A stretch of 38,415 nt of DNA from Balneolales bacterium (lineage in GTDB: Bacteria; Bacteroidota; Rhodothermia; Balneolales; Natronogracilivirgulaceae): positions 1-38,415 of the forward strand of contig SLQC01000237.1 of NCBI GenBank assembly GCA_007131625.1, written 5' to 3'. Shown in pieces: positions 9,102 to 17,849 of this stretch (position 1 is its first letter; the number at the start of each line of letters is the position of its first letter). The translations under genes and the position numbers were made by a program. A model generated the notes under the pieces. That model was given only the letters and a program-made list of their open reading frames with translations. It made no database searches and was not told where the DNA came from.

Positions 9102-10580
9102 ATGATTACAAAAAAATTTGTTGACAGAATTACCCGAAAAGGTCTTACCTACGACGATGTTCTGCTTGTTCCCGGTTATTCAAGGGTGCTGCCTCGTGAT
9201 GTCGACACAACGGTTACTCTGGCTCCCGGCCTGACTCTAAATATCCCGATATTGGCCGCAGCCATGGATACGGTATCGGAATACCGGCTTGCGATCGCCC
9301 TTGCCAGGGAAGGTGGTATTGCCATGCTGCACAAAAATATGAGTGTCGAAGCGCAAGCTGATCAGGTGCGGTTGGTCAAGCGGAGCGAAAGCGGTACGAT
9401 CGTCGACCCGGTGACGCTGCAAAGTGATGCGACTGTCCGGAAAGCACGGGAATTGATGACGAACCTTAAAATCGGTGGTATTCCTATTGTTGATGATGCA
9501 CGGAAACTGAAGGGTATTGTCACCAACCGTGACCTTCGGTTCGAAACTGACCCCACTCGCAAGCTTGGCGTCATTATGACCAAAGATAACCTGGTGACAG
9601 CACGGGAGGGGACAACCCTCGAAAAAGCCGAAATACTTCTGCAAGAGTTCAAAATCGAGAAGCTCCCGATCGTTGACAAAACAGGTGTGCTGGTCGGGCT
9701 GATTACTTTTAAGGATATCGAGAAAAGGAAGAACTTTCCCAACGCCTGCAAGGATTCCATGGGGCGATTGCGGGTCGGGGCGGCGGTCGGAATCGCTCCG
9801 GATACGGTGGAACGAGTATCCGCGCTTGTGGATGCCGGGGTCGATATCATCACTGTGGATACCGCTCACGGGCATTCACAGGGTGTAATCGATATGGTCA
9901 AAGACATAAGAAACACACATCCGGACCTCAACCTCATCGCCGGTAATATTGCCACTGTTGACGCAGCCCAATCTCTGCATCAGGCTGGTGCCAATGTTGT
10001 GAAAGTGGGTGTGGGGCCAGGTTCTATCTGCACCACAAGAATCGTCACCGGTGTCGGCGTTCCCCAGCTTAGTGCGATCATGGAGATCGCCGATTACACA
10101 CACAAAGCGGGGATTGGGCTCATTGCCGACGGAGGCATTAAACAGACCGGGGATATCAGCAAAGCTATTGCAGGCGGAGCGACGGTGGTCATGATAGGAT
10201 CACTTTTTGCAGGAGTCGACGAGAGCCCGGGTGAAACCATCATTTACGAATCTCGAAAATTCAAGACTTACCGTGGCATGGGTAGTCTGAGTGCAATGGC
10301 GCAGGGCAGCAAGGATCGCTATTTTCAGGATGTCGAAGACGATGTCAAAAAGCTCGTACCGGAAGGAATAGAGGGAAGAGTGCCCTTTAAAGGAAATCTT
10401 TCGGAAGTAGTGTATCAGATGACCGGCGGACTGCGGTCAGCGATGGGGTATTGCGGTGCCGCCAACATAAAAGAATTACAACAAGCTGAGTTCGTGCATA
10501 TTTCGGCTGCAAGTGTTCACGAAAGTCACCCACATTCTGTGAAGATCACCCAGGAGTCGCCCAATTACTCCGGACGTTGA
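9102..10580 (+). CDS. guaB: Inosine-5'-monophosphate dehydrogenase
   Basis: NAD-dependent oxidation of IMP to XMP, the committed step of GMP synthesis in the cytoplasm. From the ATG at 9102 the protein is 492 residues and opens MITKKFVDRITRKGLTYDDVLLVPGYS, the usual IMPDH start; an ATG at 9093 and a TTG at 9078 are less likely. Two CBS domains occupy about residues 95-215 (SDATVRKARELM, IPIVDDARKLKGIVTNRDLRF, LPIVDKTGVLVGLITFKDI). VDTAHGHS, GNIATVDAA, the catalytic-cysteine loop VGVGPGSICTTRIVTGVG (Cys at about 310), IGSLFAGVDESPGE and the flap VPFKGNLSEVVYQMTGGLRSAMGYCGA are all intact. A 21-bp direct repeat spans its stop codon. Confidence 0.97.
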   Translation: MITKKFVDRITRKGLTYDDVLLVPGYSRVLPRDVDTTVTLAPGLTLNIPILAAAMDTVSEYRLAIALAREGGIAMLHKNMSVEAQADQVRLVKRSESGTIVDPVTLQSDATVRKARELMTNLKIGGIPIVDDARKLKGIVTNRDLRFETDPTRKLGVIMTKDNLVTAREGTTLEKAEILLQEFKIEKLPIVDKTGVLVGLITFKDIEKRKNFPNACKDSMGRLRVGAAVGIAPDTVERVSALVDAGVDIITVDTAHGHSQGVIDMVKDIRNTHPDLNLIAGNIATVDAAQSLHQAGANVVKVGVGPGSICTTRIVTGVGVPQLSAIMEIADYTHKAGIGLIADGGIKQTGDISKAIAGGATVVMIGSLFAGVDESPGETIIYESRKFKTYRGMGSLSAMAQGSKDRYFQDVEDDVKKLVPEGIEGRVPFKGNLSEVVYQMTGGLRSAMGYCGAANIKELQQAEFVHISAASVHESHPHSVKITQESPNYSGR

Positions 10581-10603
10581 TGCAATTACTCCGGATTATG
10601 GTG
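10562..10603. repeat. 21-bp tandem duplication across the guaB stop codon
   Basis: Two adjacent 21-base copies start at 10562 and 10583 and match at 17 of 21 positions; both open with CAATTACTCCGGA. The first copy encodes the last residues and stop (TGA, 10578-10580) of guaB and the second lies just downstream. The junction reads TGATGCAATTACTCCGG. It resembles the array after degP. Confidence 0.8.
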
Positions 10604-10662
10604 AGTCTTCTGACTATATTTTTATTATATTTCTGTATCGTTGACAATTATATTTCAGACTT

Positions 10663-11532
10663 GTGATTTCTCTGTTTAAAAAACTTATTGAAAAACGAAA
10701 AGAAGAAATCACCCTGCTTTTTTTCGACGAGGACAATCCGCATCGACAGGAAAACTACACTTTGCATCCGGGCAAGTTGTTTCTGATAGTGGGGGGACTC
10801 AATTTTGCTATAGTTCTGCTGGTTATGTTTATTTTTTTTATCACTCCGCTCGGTACTTTGCTCTTCAACAAGGAAAACCGGGCGATCAGATCATCCGTCC
10901 TGGAAGTGCGTGATCGCATCCAGGCATTGCAAGACACATTGCAAGTCCGCGACCAGCAACTACTTGATATTCAACAGGTTTTCCGAAGCAATACCGACAC
11001 AACTTTTGAAATCCGTTCCACCGAAGAGTGGGAGACCGTCTACGGAGAAGAGCAACAGGAGACACCGGACATAATAACCTACTATGTTACTGAGTACGGA
11101 TCTATGCGCAGTCTCCATAGCGATCAGATTATCCACTCGGATATTTTTTCTGGCAAAGTGTTGTTTCTTGCCGAACCGCCGGTGATAGGCTCACTGACCG
11201 GAGAGTATCATCCGGAAAGGGGCCATTACGGGATAGATATTGCAGCAAAAAAAGGGGCAGACGTACGTTCTATTGCCGATGGTGTAATTGTCAGCAGCGA
11301 GTGGACTATCCGTAATGGTTATGTCTTGCTTATCTTGCACAGTGATGGATACTCTTCTGTATACAAACATTTTTCGGAAGTTTTTTATAAATCGGGTGAC
11401 ATAATTTCCAAAGGTGATATCATTGGAAAAGTCGGGGAAACCGGAATACTCGCATCGGGACCCCATATTCACTTTGAACTCTGGAAAAACGGATTATCAC
11501 TTGACCCGATGAATTATATTAATCTATATTAA
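10663..11532 (+). CDS. M23-family peptidoglycan endopeptidase, membrane-anchored
   Basis: A 289-residue protein starting at GTG 10663. Residues 38-62 form one membrane helix (LFLIVGGLNFAIVLLVMFIFFI), followed by a short coiled coil at about 75-107 (VLEVRDRIQALQDTLQVRDQQLLDIQQ). The LytM/M23 domain covers about 175-285: the zinc ligands are visible as H188 and D192 in GHYGIDIAA, a histidine in YKHF, and H268/H270 in SGPHIHFELW. The catalytic domain should face the periplasm and cleave peptide cross-links. The next gene encodes a bactofilin, a pairing known from shape-determining systems such as Helicobacter Csd/CcmA, so a morphogenesis role is inferred. Confidence 0.9.
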   Translation: MISLFKKLIEKRKEEITLLFFDEDNPHRQENYTLHPGKLFLIVGGLNFAIVLLVMFIFFITPLGTLLFNKENRAIRSSVLEVRDRIQALQDTLQVRDQQLLDIQQVFRSNTDTTFEIRSTEEWETVYGEEQQETPDIITYYVTEYGSMRSLHSDQIIHSDIFSGKVLFLAEPPVIGSLTGEYHPERGHYGIDIAAKKGADVRSIADGVIVSSEWTIRNGYVLLILHSDGYSSVYKHFSEVFYKSGDIISKGDIIGKVGETGILASGPHIHFELWKNGLSLDPMNYINLY

Positions 11533-11578
11533 TGTTTTGGTTGTTAAATAATGGCCGTAAACGCATAATATATTATTT

Positions 11579-12046
11579 ATGTTCAACAAAAATAGTACCA
11601 GACAGGCACAAATCATGAAAAAAGATACCCCGGGACAACCCAATGTCAATATGATTAGCACCGGTACGGTGATCACCGGCACATTTCAATCCAAAAGCGA
11701 TCTCCGTGTATCAGGTACTATCGATGGACACGTACATACAGAGAGCAAATGCATTGTTGCGGAATCCGGCAAGGTAAAAGGGGATTTATCTTCCAGGGAG
11801 GCGGATATCGCCGGCACAGTGGATGGTGAACTTATCATCAGTAACCGGCTTATTCTTCGCAGTTCGGCAAAAGTCACCGGTGACATCACGACTAAGATTC
11901 TGATGGTCGAGGAAGGAGCAAAAATCCTCGGTTCTTGCAAAATGGCAGACAATATTGATTTATCTAGAAGTTCTAAAATTTCCAACGGGATCGATACCCG
12001 GAATGTCGTAACAGCTAAGAGCAGTATTAGTCCAGGCGGTAAATAA
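11579..12046 (+). CDS. Bactofilin (polymer-forming cytoskeletal protein)
   Basis: A 155-residue protein with the bactofilin (DUF583) core: NMISTGTVITGTFQSKSDLRVSGTIDGHV, KCIVAESGKVKGDLSSREADIAGTVDGELIISNRLILRSSAKVTGDI and TTKILMVEEGAKILGSCKM, the repeating short beta strands with periodic glycines expected for a right-handed beta helix. Bactofilins self-assemble into filaments under the inner membrane and position cell-wall enzymes. The N-terminal 20 and C-terminal 25 residues are low-complexity tails, as is usual. A second ATG at 11615 is a possible start; neither has a strong Shine-Dalgarno sequence. It lies 46 bases after the M23 peptidase gene, probably in the same transcript. Confidence 0.92.
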   Translation: MFNKNSTRQAQIMKKDTPGQPNVNMISTGTVITGTFQSKSDLRVSGTIDGHVHTESKCIVAESGKVKGDLSSREADIAGTVDGELIISNRLILRSSAKVTGDITTKILMVEEGAKILGSCKMADNIDLSRSSKISNGIDTRNVVTAKSSISPGGK

Positions 12047-12183
12047 AGGAACATTGGCGACAACCGGGTAATTCCAGCATTTATTGAAACAACTTCTGCA
12101 ACAACTTAAACTTACAGCATATTATTCAGCCGGGATGACCCTGGTTAATCTGCAAACACTATCTTCGGCTCGAGAGGTAAACC

Positions 12184-12435
12184 ATGCATTCGAACAACCT
12201 TGCCAAATACGGAGCGTATCTTGCGTTGGGAGCCCAAATCGCAGCTTCAATGATCGTGCCGGTGGTAATCGGTATATACATAGACAAACAATGGAATTTT
12301 TCTCCATGGGGTGTTATTATTGGAGCGCTTTTAGGTTTCGGTGGAATGATCTCCATTGTTATCAAACTGGCGCATCGATCGGGTGACAACGAATACATGA
12401 ATAAAAAGAAGCAATCCGGGAATGGCAAGATTTAG
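12184..12435 (+). CDS. atpZ: AtpZ/AtpI-type F1Fo ATP synthase accessory membrane protein
   Basis: An 83-residue protein with two membrane helices: GAYLALGAQIAASMIVPVVIGIYIDKQWNF and WGVIIGALLGFGGMISIVIKLAHR. The GxxxDxxxx turn between the helices and the position at the head of an atp operon identify the AtpZ (AtpI-like, putative Ca2+/Mg2+ channel) family, which works with AtpI in assembly of the c-ring or magnesium uptake. A clear GAGAGG lies before the start. It overlaps the next gene by 14 bases. Confidence 0.8.
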   Translation: MHSNNLAKYGAYLALGAQIAASMIVPVVIGIYIDKQWNFSPWGVIIGALLGFGGMISIVIKLAHRSGDNEYMNKKKQSGNGKI

Positions 12436-12805
12436 TGGGTATTTACTACTATTCGACTTGTCCTGTCTCATACTGGCAGGTATACCGGTATATCTGTTAG
12501 TCGGTTCCAATGTTTTTGTTGCGCTGGTTATCGCATTTCTGATCACAACACTGCTTGCCATTCTCAGTTACTTCCCATTCACGCGTATGAGCGGTGCTTC
12601 CATGAACCGATATATGGCGGCAATGCTCACAGGAATGCTTATCCGGATGGTTTTTATCGGCCTATCTATTGCTGTTGTATTTGTATTTACAGAATTGCAT
12701 CAATTTGGTTTTACAGTTGGATTATTATTTTCCTATATTTGCAAAGCTATAATTGAAACATTTATTATATCACAAAAACATAGAGGGAACATGTCGGCAC
12801 AGTAA
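12422..12805 (+). CDS. AtpI-like four-helix membrane protein of the atp operon
   Basis: A 127-residue protein with four predicted membrane helices, roughly 5-27, 30-50, 62-88 and 93-115. Sequence conservation in this family is low, and assignment as an ATP synthase protein I homologue rests on size, topology and its place between atpZ and atpB. It overlaps atpZ by 14 bases, and its stop overlaps the atpB start as TAATG, so it is translationally coupled to both. A role in Fo assembly is inferred. Confidence 0.6.
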   Translation: MARFSGYLLLFDLSCLILAGIPVYLLVGSNVFVALVIAFLITTLLAILSYFPFTRMSGASMNRYMAAMLTGMLIRMVFIGLSIAVVFVFTELHQFGFTVGLLFSYICKAIIETFIISQKHRGNMSAQ

Positions 12806-13869
12806 TGAAACAATTTCTTCGCTTTATCTTCCTGATATTATTATTTACAACAGGCATAACCGTCATCTCAAAGGCTGATTCAGGAAACGAAAACAGGGTA
12901 GATCTCATTGGTAAAGTTGTTGATCATAATTATTTGGATTTCAAGCCTCTTGCCACAATTGAGCTTCCCCGGCTGATTTACGACGACGGAAGTTTCTATT
13001 TCTACCGGAGTACAACTTCGCTTCTTAACACCAGTGAGAACTTTACTGATGCCGCATATGTCGACTTCGAACCGACGGTAGAAGAGGGACGAATCGTGCC
13101 GGCCACTTACAATATCGTCCGCACCGACGGACAACCACCGGCATTCGATTTCTCAATCACCTCGCATCTGGTTTTCTTCTGGATTGCTGCTATAGTTATG
13201 TTTCTGATATTCATACCGCTGTCAACCAGATATCGCCTGGGAACAGGACGCATCTCTGAACCCCGGGGAGCGTTTCAAAATCTTTTTGAGACACTGGTCG
13301 TTTTTATCCGGGATGACATCGCCCTTCAGAATATCGGCCCGGCACGATATCAACAATTTACTCCATATCTGCTGACTGTCTTCTTCTTTATTTTGTTCAT
13401 GAACTTTTTCGGGCTGATGCCCTGGGGCGTTTCTTCCACAGCCGATATCACCGTCACCGCCGTACTGGCACTTCTTACATTCTCCGCCACCCAGATATTC
13501 GCGTCAAAAGACTACTGGAAGCATGTATTCTGGTTTCCCGGTGTACCGGTGCCAATCAAGTTTATTCTGATGCCGGTAGAGTTGATAGGGCTTTTTACCA
13601 AACCGTTTGCACTCTGCATTCGACTTTTTGCAAATATGGCATCAGGTAAAATTCTAATATTTTCGTTGCTGGGTACCATCTTTATATTTTCCGATCTTTT
13701 TGGTTCAGGGGTCGCTTACGGGACTTCTTGGATCTGGGTTTTACTTACGCTGTTCGTCTATCTGATCAAAGCACTGGTCAGTTTTATACAGGCATATGTA
13801 TTTACCATTTTATCAGCCCTCTTCATTGGTTTGTCAGTTTCCGACCACAGTGAAGAACACGCACATTGA
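12805..13869 (+). CDS. atpB: ATP synthase Fo subunit a
   Basis: A 354-residue proton-channel subunit. It has an N-terminal signal-like helix (FLRFIFLILLFTTGITVISKA) and about 90 extra, probably periplasmic residues before the conserved core, as is common in Bacteroidota-type AtpB. The core helices follow: ITSHLVFFWIAAIVMFLIFIPL, FTPYLLTVFFFILFMNFFGLMPWG and VELIGLFTKPFALCIRLFANMASGKILI, which carries the essential arginine at R273. The last helices include LIKALVSFIQAYVFTILSALFIGLSV. The tail ends HSEEHAH. Subunit a forms the two half-channels that load and unload the c-ring. Confidence 0.97.
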   Translation: MKQFLRFIFLILLFTTGITVISKADSGNENRVDLIGKVVDHNYLDFKPLATIELPRLIYDDGSFYFYRSTTSLLNTSENFTDAAYVDFEPTVEEGRIVPATYNIVRTDGQPPAFDFSITSHLVFFWIAAIVMFLIFIPLSTRYRLGTGRISEPRGAFQNLFETLVVFIRDDIALQNIGPARYQQFTPYLLTVFFFILFMNFFGLMPWGVSSTADITVTAVLALLTFSATQIFASKDYWKHVFWFPGVPVPIKFILMPVELIGLFTKPFALCIRLFANMASGKILIFSLLGTIFIFSDLFGSGVAYGTSWIWVLLTLFVYLIKALVSFIQAYVFTILSALFIGLSVSDHSEEHAH

Positions 13870-13919
13870 TCTTTCCTTAATCAACGAGTAATCTCAATAA
13901 CTAAAACTGGAGTAATACA

Positions 13920-14138
13920 ATGGAATTAGCATATTTAGCAGCTGGATTCGGCGCAGGAATCACTACAATTGGAGCAGCAATCGGTATCGGTATGATCGGT
14001 AAAAGTGCGATGGAAGGATCAGCACGTCAGCCGGAAGCATCAGGAGATATCAGAACCTCCATGCTTATCTCGGCTGCTTTTATTGAAGGTGTCGCCCTAT
14101 TTGGGCAGGTAGTCTGTATTGTTCTTGCCTTGAGCTGA
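13920..14138 (+). CDS. atpE: ATP synthase Fo subunit c
   Basis: A 72-residue two-helix proteolipid. The first helix has the glycine-packing motif AAGFGAGITTIGAAIGIGMIG, the polar loop is SARQPEA, and the ion-carrying glutamate is E56 in AAFIEGVALFG. The residue after it is Gly rather than Ser/Thr, and the position corresponding to the Q32 ligand of Ilyobacter c is not Gln, so the ring is predicted to carry protons rather than sodium. A good GGAG lies nine bases before the ATG. Confidence 0.96.
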   Translation: MELAYLAAGFGAGITTIGAAIGIGMIGKSAMEGSARQPEASGDIRTSMLISAAFIEGVALFGQVVCIVLALS

Positions 14139-14180
14139 TCGGGCGCCTTTTTGACAACGACGTTAACTGATTGAGTAATC

Positions 14181-14684
14181 ATGAATCCTGTTTATGCACA
14201 AGGACTGCTTGATGTGGATTTTGGACTTTTTTTCTGGGTCCTCATCACCTTTCTGCTTTTTCTGTTTCTACTTTCCAAGTTTGCATGGAAACCCATCCTG
14301 AATGCGCTTGGTGAACGGGAAAAAGTCATCAAGGAATCGCTGGAAGCCGCAGAAAAAGCCAAAAGTGAAGCCGAACAGATCTCACGAGATAATGAAAAAG
14401 CACTGAAAGAAGCTGAATCAATCTCCCAGAAAATCCGCAAAGAGGCCCTGAAAGAGGCAGAAACCCTTCGTGCCGACCGTATTGAAAAAGCAAAAGTAGA
14501 ATCAGAAAAGTTTCTTAATCAGGCACGCTCTTCTATCGAACAGGAAAAGAAACAGGCGTTGATAGAACTTCGGGAAGAAGTCTCACGACTTGCTATCGGA
14601 GCCGCGGCCAGAATTCTGGATGAAGAGCTGGACGAAAAACGCAACAGGAAAATCGTTGACCGTTACATCAAGGAACTCAATTAA
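14181..14684 (+). CDS. atpF: ATP synthase Fo subunit b
   Basis: A 167-residue peripheral-stalk subunit. One membrane helix lies at about residues 10-32 (VDFGLFFWVLITFLLFLFLLSKF), followed by WKPILNALGEREKVIKESLEAAEKAKSEAEQ and a long charged coiled coil reaching the C-terminus, where LAIGAAARILDEELDEKRNRKIVDRYI contacts subunit delta. Normal length and position between atpE and atpH. Confidence 0.96.
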   Translation: MNPVYAQGLLDVDFGLFFWVLITFLLFLFLLSKFAWKPILNALGEREKVIKESLEAAEKAKSEAEQISRDNEKALKEAESISQKIRKEALKEAETLRADRIEKAKVESEKFLNQARSSIEQEKKQALIELREEVSRLAIGAAARILDEELDEKRNRKIVDRYIKELN

Positions 14685-14697
14685 TGCATCCTGATTT

Positions 14698-15246
14698 ATG
14701 ATCGTAACCAAGATTTCCAAACGCTACGCCTCGGCTCTGTTTCAACAGGCCAGGGAAGAGAAAGTGCTCGACGCCGTTTCTGGGGATATGCGCATGATCA
14801 GGCAAAGCATCTCCGAATCCCGAAATCTGCTTCTATTTCTGAAAAGCCAGATCATTTCGCGTGAAATCAAAAGAAAGGTGTTGGAAGAATTATTTGAAAA
14901 ACATCTAAGCGAGGTCTCCCGATTGTTTCTTGCGCTGATTTTAAACAAACGGCGAGAGGATCAGCTTCCAGGTATCACAGCCGCTTTTGATGTCTTGTAC
15001 AAGAAAGAGTTGGGACTTATCGACATCGAGGTGATGGTTGTTTCTCGTCCTGATCCGGATCAGGACCAGGCCTTGCGAAAAGCACTCGAATCCAGAACCG
15101 GAAAGAAAGTCCAGCTCTTTTTCACTGAAGATTCCTCTCTAAAAGGTGGAATGGCCGTCCGGATAGGAGACACCGTTATCGACGGCACCGTAAAACACAA
15201 ACTACAACAAATTGAAACCAGGTTCCATCAACAGGCTGGAATGTGA
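14698..15246 (+). CDS. atpH: ATP synthase F1 subunit delta
   Basis: A 182-residue protein of the OSCP/delta family, with ISKRYASALFQQAREEKVLDAV at the N-terminus and the C-terminal signature SLKGGMAVRIGDTVIDGTVKHKLQQIETRF. It links the top of the alpha/beta hexamer to the b-dimer stalk. It lies 13 bases after atpF and starts at ATG 14698; another ATG at 14684 is out of frame and stops at once. Confidence 0.95.
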   Translation: MIVTKISKRYASALFQQAREEKVLDAVSGDMRMIRQSISESRNLLLFLKSQIISREIKRKVLEELFEKHLSEVSRLFLALILNKRREDQLPGITAAFDVLYKKELGLIDIEVMVVSRPDPDQDQALRKALESRTGKKVQLFFTEDSSLKGGMAVRIGDTVIDGTVKHKLQQIETRFHQQAGM

Positions 15247-15277
15247 GTTTCTTTAATAGTATTGAAACACCAGCAAT

Positions 15278-16897
15278 ATGAGTCACATTAAACCAGAAGA
15301 AGTCTCCGCGATACTTCGCAAGCAATTGGCCGGATTTGACAACGGAACGGATGTTTACGACGTCGGTACGATTCTCGAAGTGGGGGATGGCATTGCCCGG
15401 GTATATGGTTTGTCGCATGTTCAAGCCGGCGAATTGATTGAGTTACCTGATTCCAAAGACGAAAACGGCAATCCCATTCGAGGTATGGTACAAAACCTTG
15501 AAGAAGACAATGTTGGAATTGTACTTTTCGGCGGAGCACGTTTTATAAAGGAAGGAGACAAGGTTCAGCGAACACGGGAAATAGCTTCGCTGCCGGTTGG
15601 AGAAGGTTTGCTCGGACGTGTGATTGACCCGCTCGGTCATCCCATTGACGGTAAAGGGCCGATTGCAGGCGATACGCTGACAATGCCACTGGAACGCAAA
15701 GCTCCGGGTGTAATTTACAGAGAACCGGTATCCGAACCACTTCAGACTGGAATCAAGTCGATCGATGTTCTTATTCCGATCGGCCGCGGACAGCGCGAGT
15801 TGATCATCGGTGATCGACAGACTGGCAAAACTGCTATCGTCATCGACACCATTATTAACCAGAAAGAAACACATGAAACGGACAAGCCGGTTTTTTGTGT
15901 CTATGTCGCAATAGGACAAAAGGGCTCAACCGTAGCGCAGGTAAACCAGGCTCTGCAAGAACACGGCGCATCCGATTACACCGTTATTGTCTCTGCTCCG
16001 GCTTCGGTGGCTGCTCCGCTTCAGTATATCGCACCATTTGCCGGGGCTGCCATTGGTGAATTTTTTCGCGATACCGGCCAGCATGTCCTCGTTATATATG
16101 ATGATTTGTCGAAACAAGCCATCGCATACCGGGAACTTTCCCTGCTGCTTCGTCGCCCGCCGGGACGGGAAGCCTATCCCGGAGATGTCTTTTACCTTCA
16201 CAGTCGACTTCTTGAGCGTGCTGCCAAAATTAATGCCAACGATTCCGTCGCTCAGGCGATGAATGATGTTCCGGAGGTTTTGAAAGGCAAGGTCAAAGGT
16301 GGAGGTTCATTAACAGCTTTACCGATTATTGAAACTCAAGCCGGCGACGTCTCCGCATATATTCCGACCAACGTGATCTCCATAACAGACGGTCAGATCT
16401 TCTTGCAGACCAATCTGTTCAACTCGGGGGTTCGGCCTGCTATCGATGTCGGTATTTCCGTTTCCAGAGTTGGTGGCGCCGCACAGGTGAAATCCATGAA
16501 GAAATTGGCCGGCACCATGAAGCTGGATTTGGCACAGTATCGCGAACTGGAAGCTTTTGCAAAGTTCGGCTCCGAACTGGATGCCTCCACACAACGTCAG
16601 CTTAACCGTGGGGCTCGAACCGTTGAAGTGCTCAAACAGGGTCAGTTCAGACCGTTATCGATAGCAAGCCAAATTGCACTGCTTCTGGCTAGCAACAAAG
16701 GCGTTCTGGACAAACTGCCCGTCAACTCCATCAGGCAATTTGAAGACCAGTATCTGGAATCGATAAGTCTGAAATTTGCTGAAGAGTTGAAATCTTTGGG
16801 CAAATCCGGAATTCTTGACGATGAACTGGCCGGGAAACTGGAGAAAGAAGCCTTTGCAGTCAATAAACAAATATTAAGCGAGCAGGAATCATCCTGA
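15278..16897 (+). CDS. atpA: ATP synthase F1 subunit alpha
   Basis: A 539-residue nucleotide-binding subunit. The Walker A loop GDRQTGKT is at 178-185, and QIFLQTNLFNSGVRPAIDVGISVSRVGG includes the arginine finger at about R397. Compared with the E. coli protein there is an extra segment of about 20 residues (around 321-341, NDSVAQAMNDVPEVLKGKVK) just before GGGSLTALPIIETQAGDVSAY; I know this insertion from Bacteroidota-type alpha subunits, and it supports that placement. Its partner beta subunit (atpD) is not in the window. The following atpG starts one base after its stop. Confidence 0.97.
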   Translation: MSHIKPEEVSAILRKQLAGFDNGTDVYDVGTILEVGDGIARVYGLSHVQAGELIELPDSKDENGNPIRGMVQNLEEDNVGIVLFGGARFIKEGDKVQRTREIASLPVGEGLLGRVIDPLGHPIDGKGPIAGDTLTMPLERKAPGVIYREPVSEPLQTGIKSIDVLIPIGRGQRELIIGDRQTGKTAIVIDTIINQKETHETDKPVFCVYVAIGQKGSTVAQVNQALQEHGASDYTVIVSAPASVAAPLQYIAPFAGAAIGEFFRDTGQHVLVIYDDLSKQAIAYRELSLLLRRPPGREAYPGDVFYLHSRLLERAAKINANDSVAQAMNDVPEVLKGKVKGGGSLTALPIIETQAGDVSAYIPTNVISITDGQIFLQTNLFNSGVRPAIDVGISVSRVGGAAQVKSMKKLAGTMKLDLAQYRELEAFAKFGSELDASTQRQLNRGARTVEVLKQGQFRPLSIASQIALLLASNKGVLDKLPVNSIRQFEDQYLESISLKFAEELKSLGKSGILDDELAGKLEKEAFAVNKQILSEQESS

Positions 16898-16898
16898 T

Positions 16899-17828
16899 AT
16901 GGCCAATCTGCGAAACATACGAGACCGGATAGCATCGGTTAAAAATACCCAGCAGATAACCGGGGCTATGAAAATGGTTGCAGCTGCGCGACTCCGTAAA
17001 GCGCAGGAACGGATGAATGAGGCGCGTCCATATACAGCCAAAATCCGGGAAATAGTAACCAAACTGATTAAAAAATCAGATAGCAGTAATCCGTTGCTCC
17101 GTTCTAATCAAGAGTCAGGCAAAGTACTTGTGATGGTTATGGGTTCAGACCGTGGGCTTTGCGGCGGCTTCAACACCAATTTGTTCCGTATCGTAGAAAG
17201 AAAAATCAGGGATGATTTTGCGGAGCATTTGGAGGAGGGATCGCTCGCTTTGGTTTGTTTTGGCAAGAAGCCATACGATTACTTTCAGAAACGTAAATAT
17301 CCTATAATTGATCATAAGATCGGTTTTTTCGATCACCTGAAATACGAACAGGTAGGTAAGGTAATTCGGGAAGTTATGGATGACTTTCGTGACGGGAAAT
17401 ACCGGGAAGTCCATCTCGCTTATAATGAATTCAAGTCGGTCATAGCTCAAAGCCGCCGTTTCGAACAAATCCTTCCGCTGAATGCGGAAAAGTTGAACGG
17501 TGCCGACCTGGTCGGAAAAGACGACAAAAAATCCGGGGGATCCGATGTAAAAAAGGACTTATCTGATATCGACTATCTCTATGAGCCCGATTCGGATACC
17601 ATTTTGAATCATGTGCTTCCGCTTTTAGTCACGATTCGGCTATGGCAGGCTTCCCTGGAGTCCTATGCCGCCGAACAAGGTGCCCGAATGACGGCCATGG
17701 ACAGTGCAACCGAAAATGCAGGCGAAATCATCAATGATCTTCAGTTGAAATATAATCAGGCTCGTCAGGCTGCCATTACAACCGAATTATCTGAAATAGT
17801 TTCCGGTGCAGAGGCGTTATCAAAATAA
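16899..17828 (+). CDS. atpG: ATP synthase F1 subunit gamma
   Basis: A 309-residue rotor subunit. The N-terminal helix MANLRNIRDRIASVKNTQQITGAMKMVAAARLRKAQ and the C-terminal helix ESYAAEQGARMTAMDSATENAGEIINDLQLKYNQARQAAITTELSEIVSGAEAL are the family signatures that form the central shaft. GSDRGLCGGFNTN is also present. A charged insertion of about 25 residues (around 198-222, GADLVGKDDKKSGGSDVKKDL) makes it longer than the E. coli gamma. It is the last atp gene here, followed by tRNA-Ser and a terminator rather than by atpD/atpC. Confidence 0.97.
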   Translation: MANLRNIRDRIASVKNTQQITGAMKMVAAARLRKAQERMNEARPYTAKIREIVTKLIKKSDSSNPLLRSNQESGKVLVMVMGSDRGLCGGFNTNLFRIVERKIRDDFAEHLEEGSLALVCFGKKPYDYFQKRKYPIIDHKIGFFDHLKYEQVGKVIREVMDDFRDGKYREVHLAYNEFKSVIAQSRRFEQILPLNAEKLNGADLVGKDDKKSGGSDVKKDLSDIDYLYEPDSDTILNHVLPLLVTIRLWQASLESYAAEQGARMTAMDSATENAGEIINDLQLKYNQARQAAITTELSEIVSGAEALSK

Positions 17829-17849
17829 TATTGTATATTTGGCACACAC

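Noticed and set aside
9078..9106. TTGACA followed at 17 bases by CATGAT, as a guaB promoter
   Set aside because: Transcription would start after the guaB initiation codon and inside the required N-terminal sequence, and no later start codon fits the family. A similar TTGACA before the M23 gene (10641) has the same problem.
12084..12386. Frame starting at TTG before and across atpZ
   Set aside because: It overlaps atpZ in another frame, and atpZ has a clear ribosome-binding site and family match.
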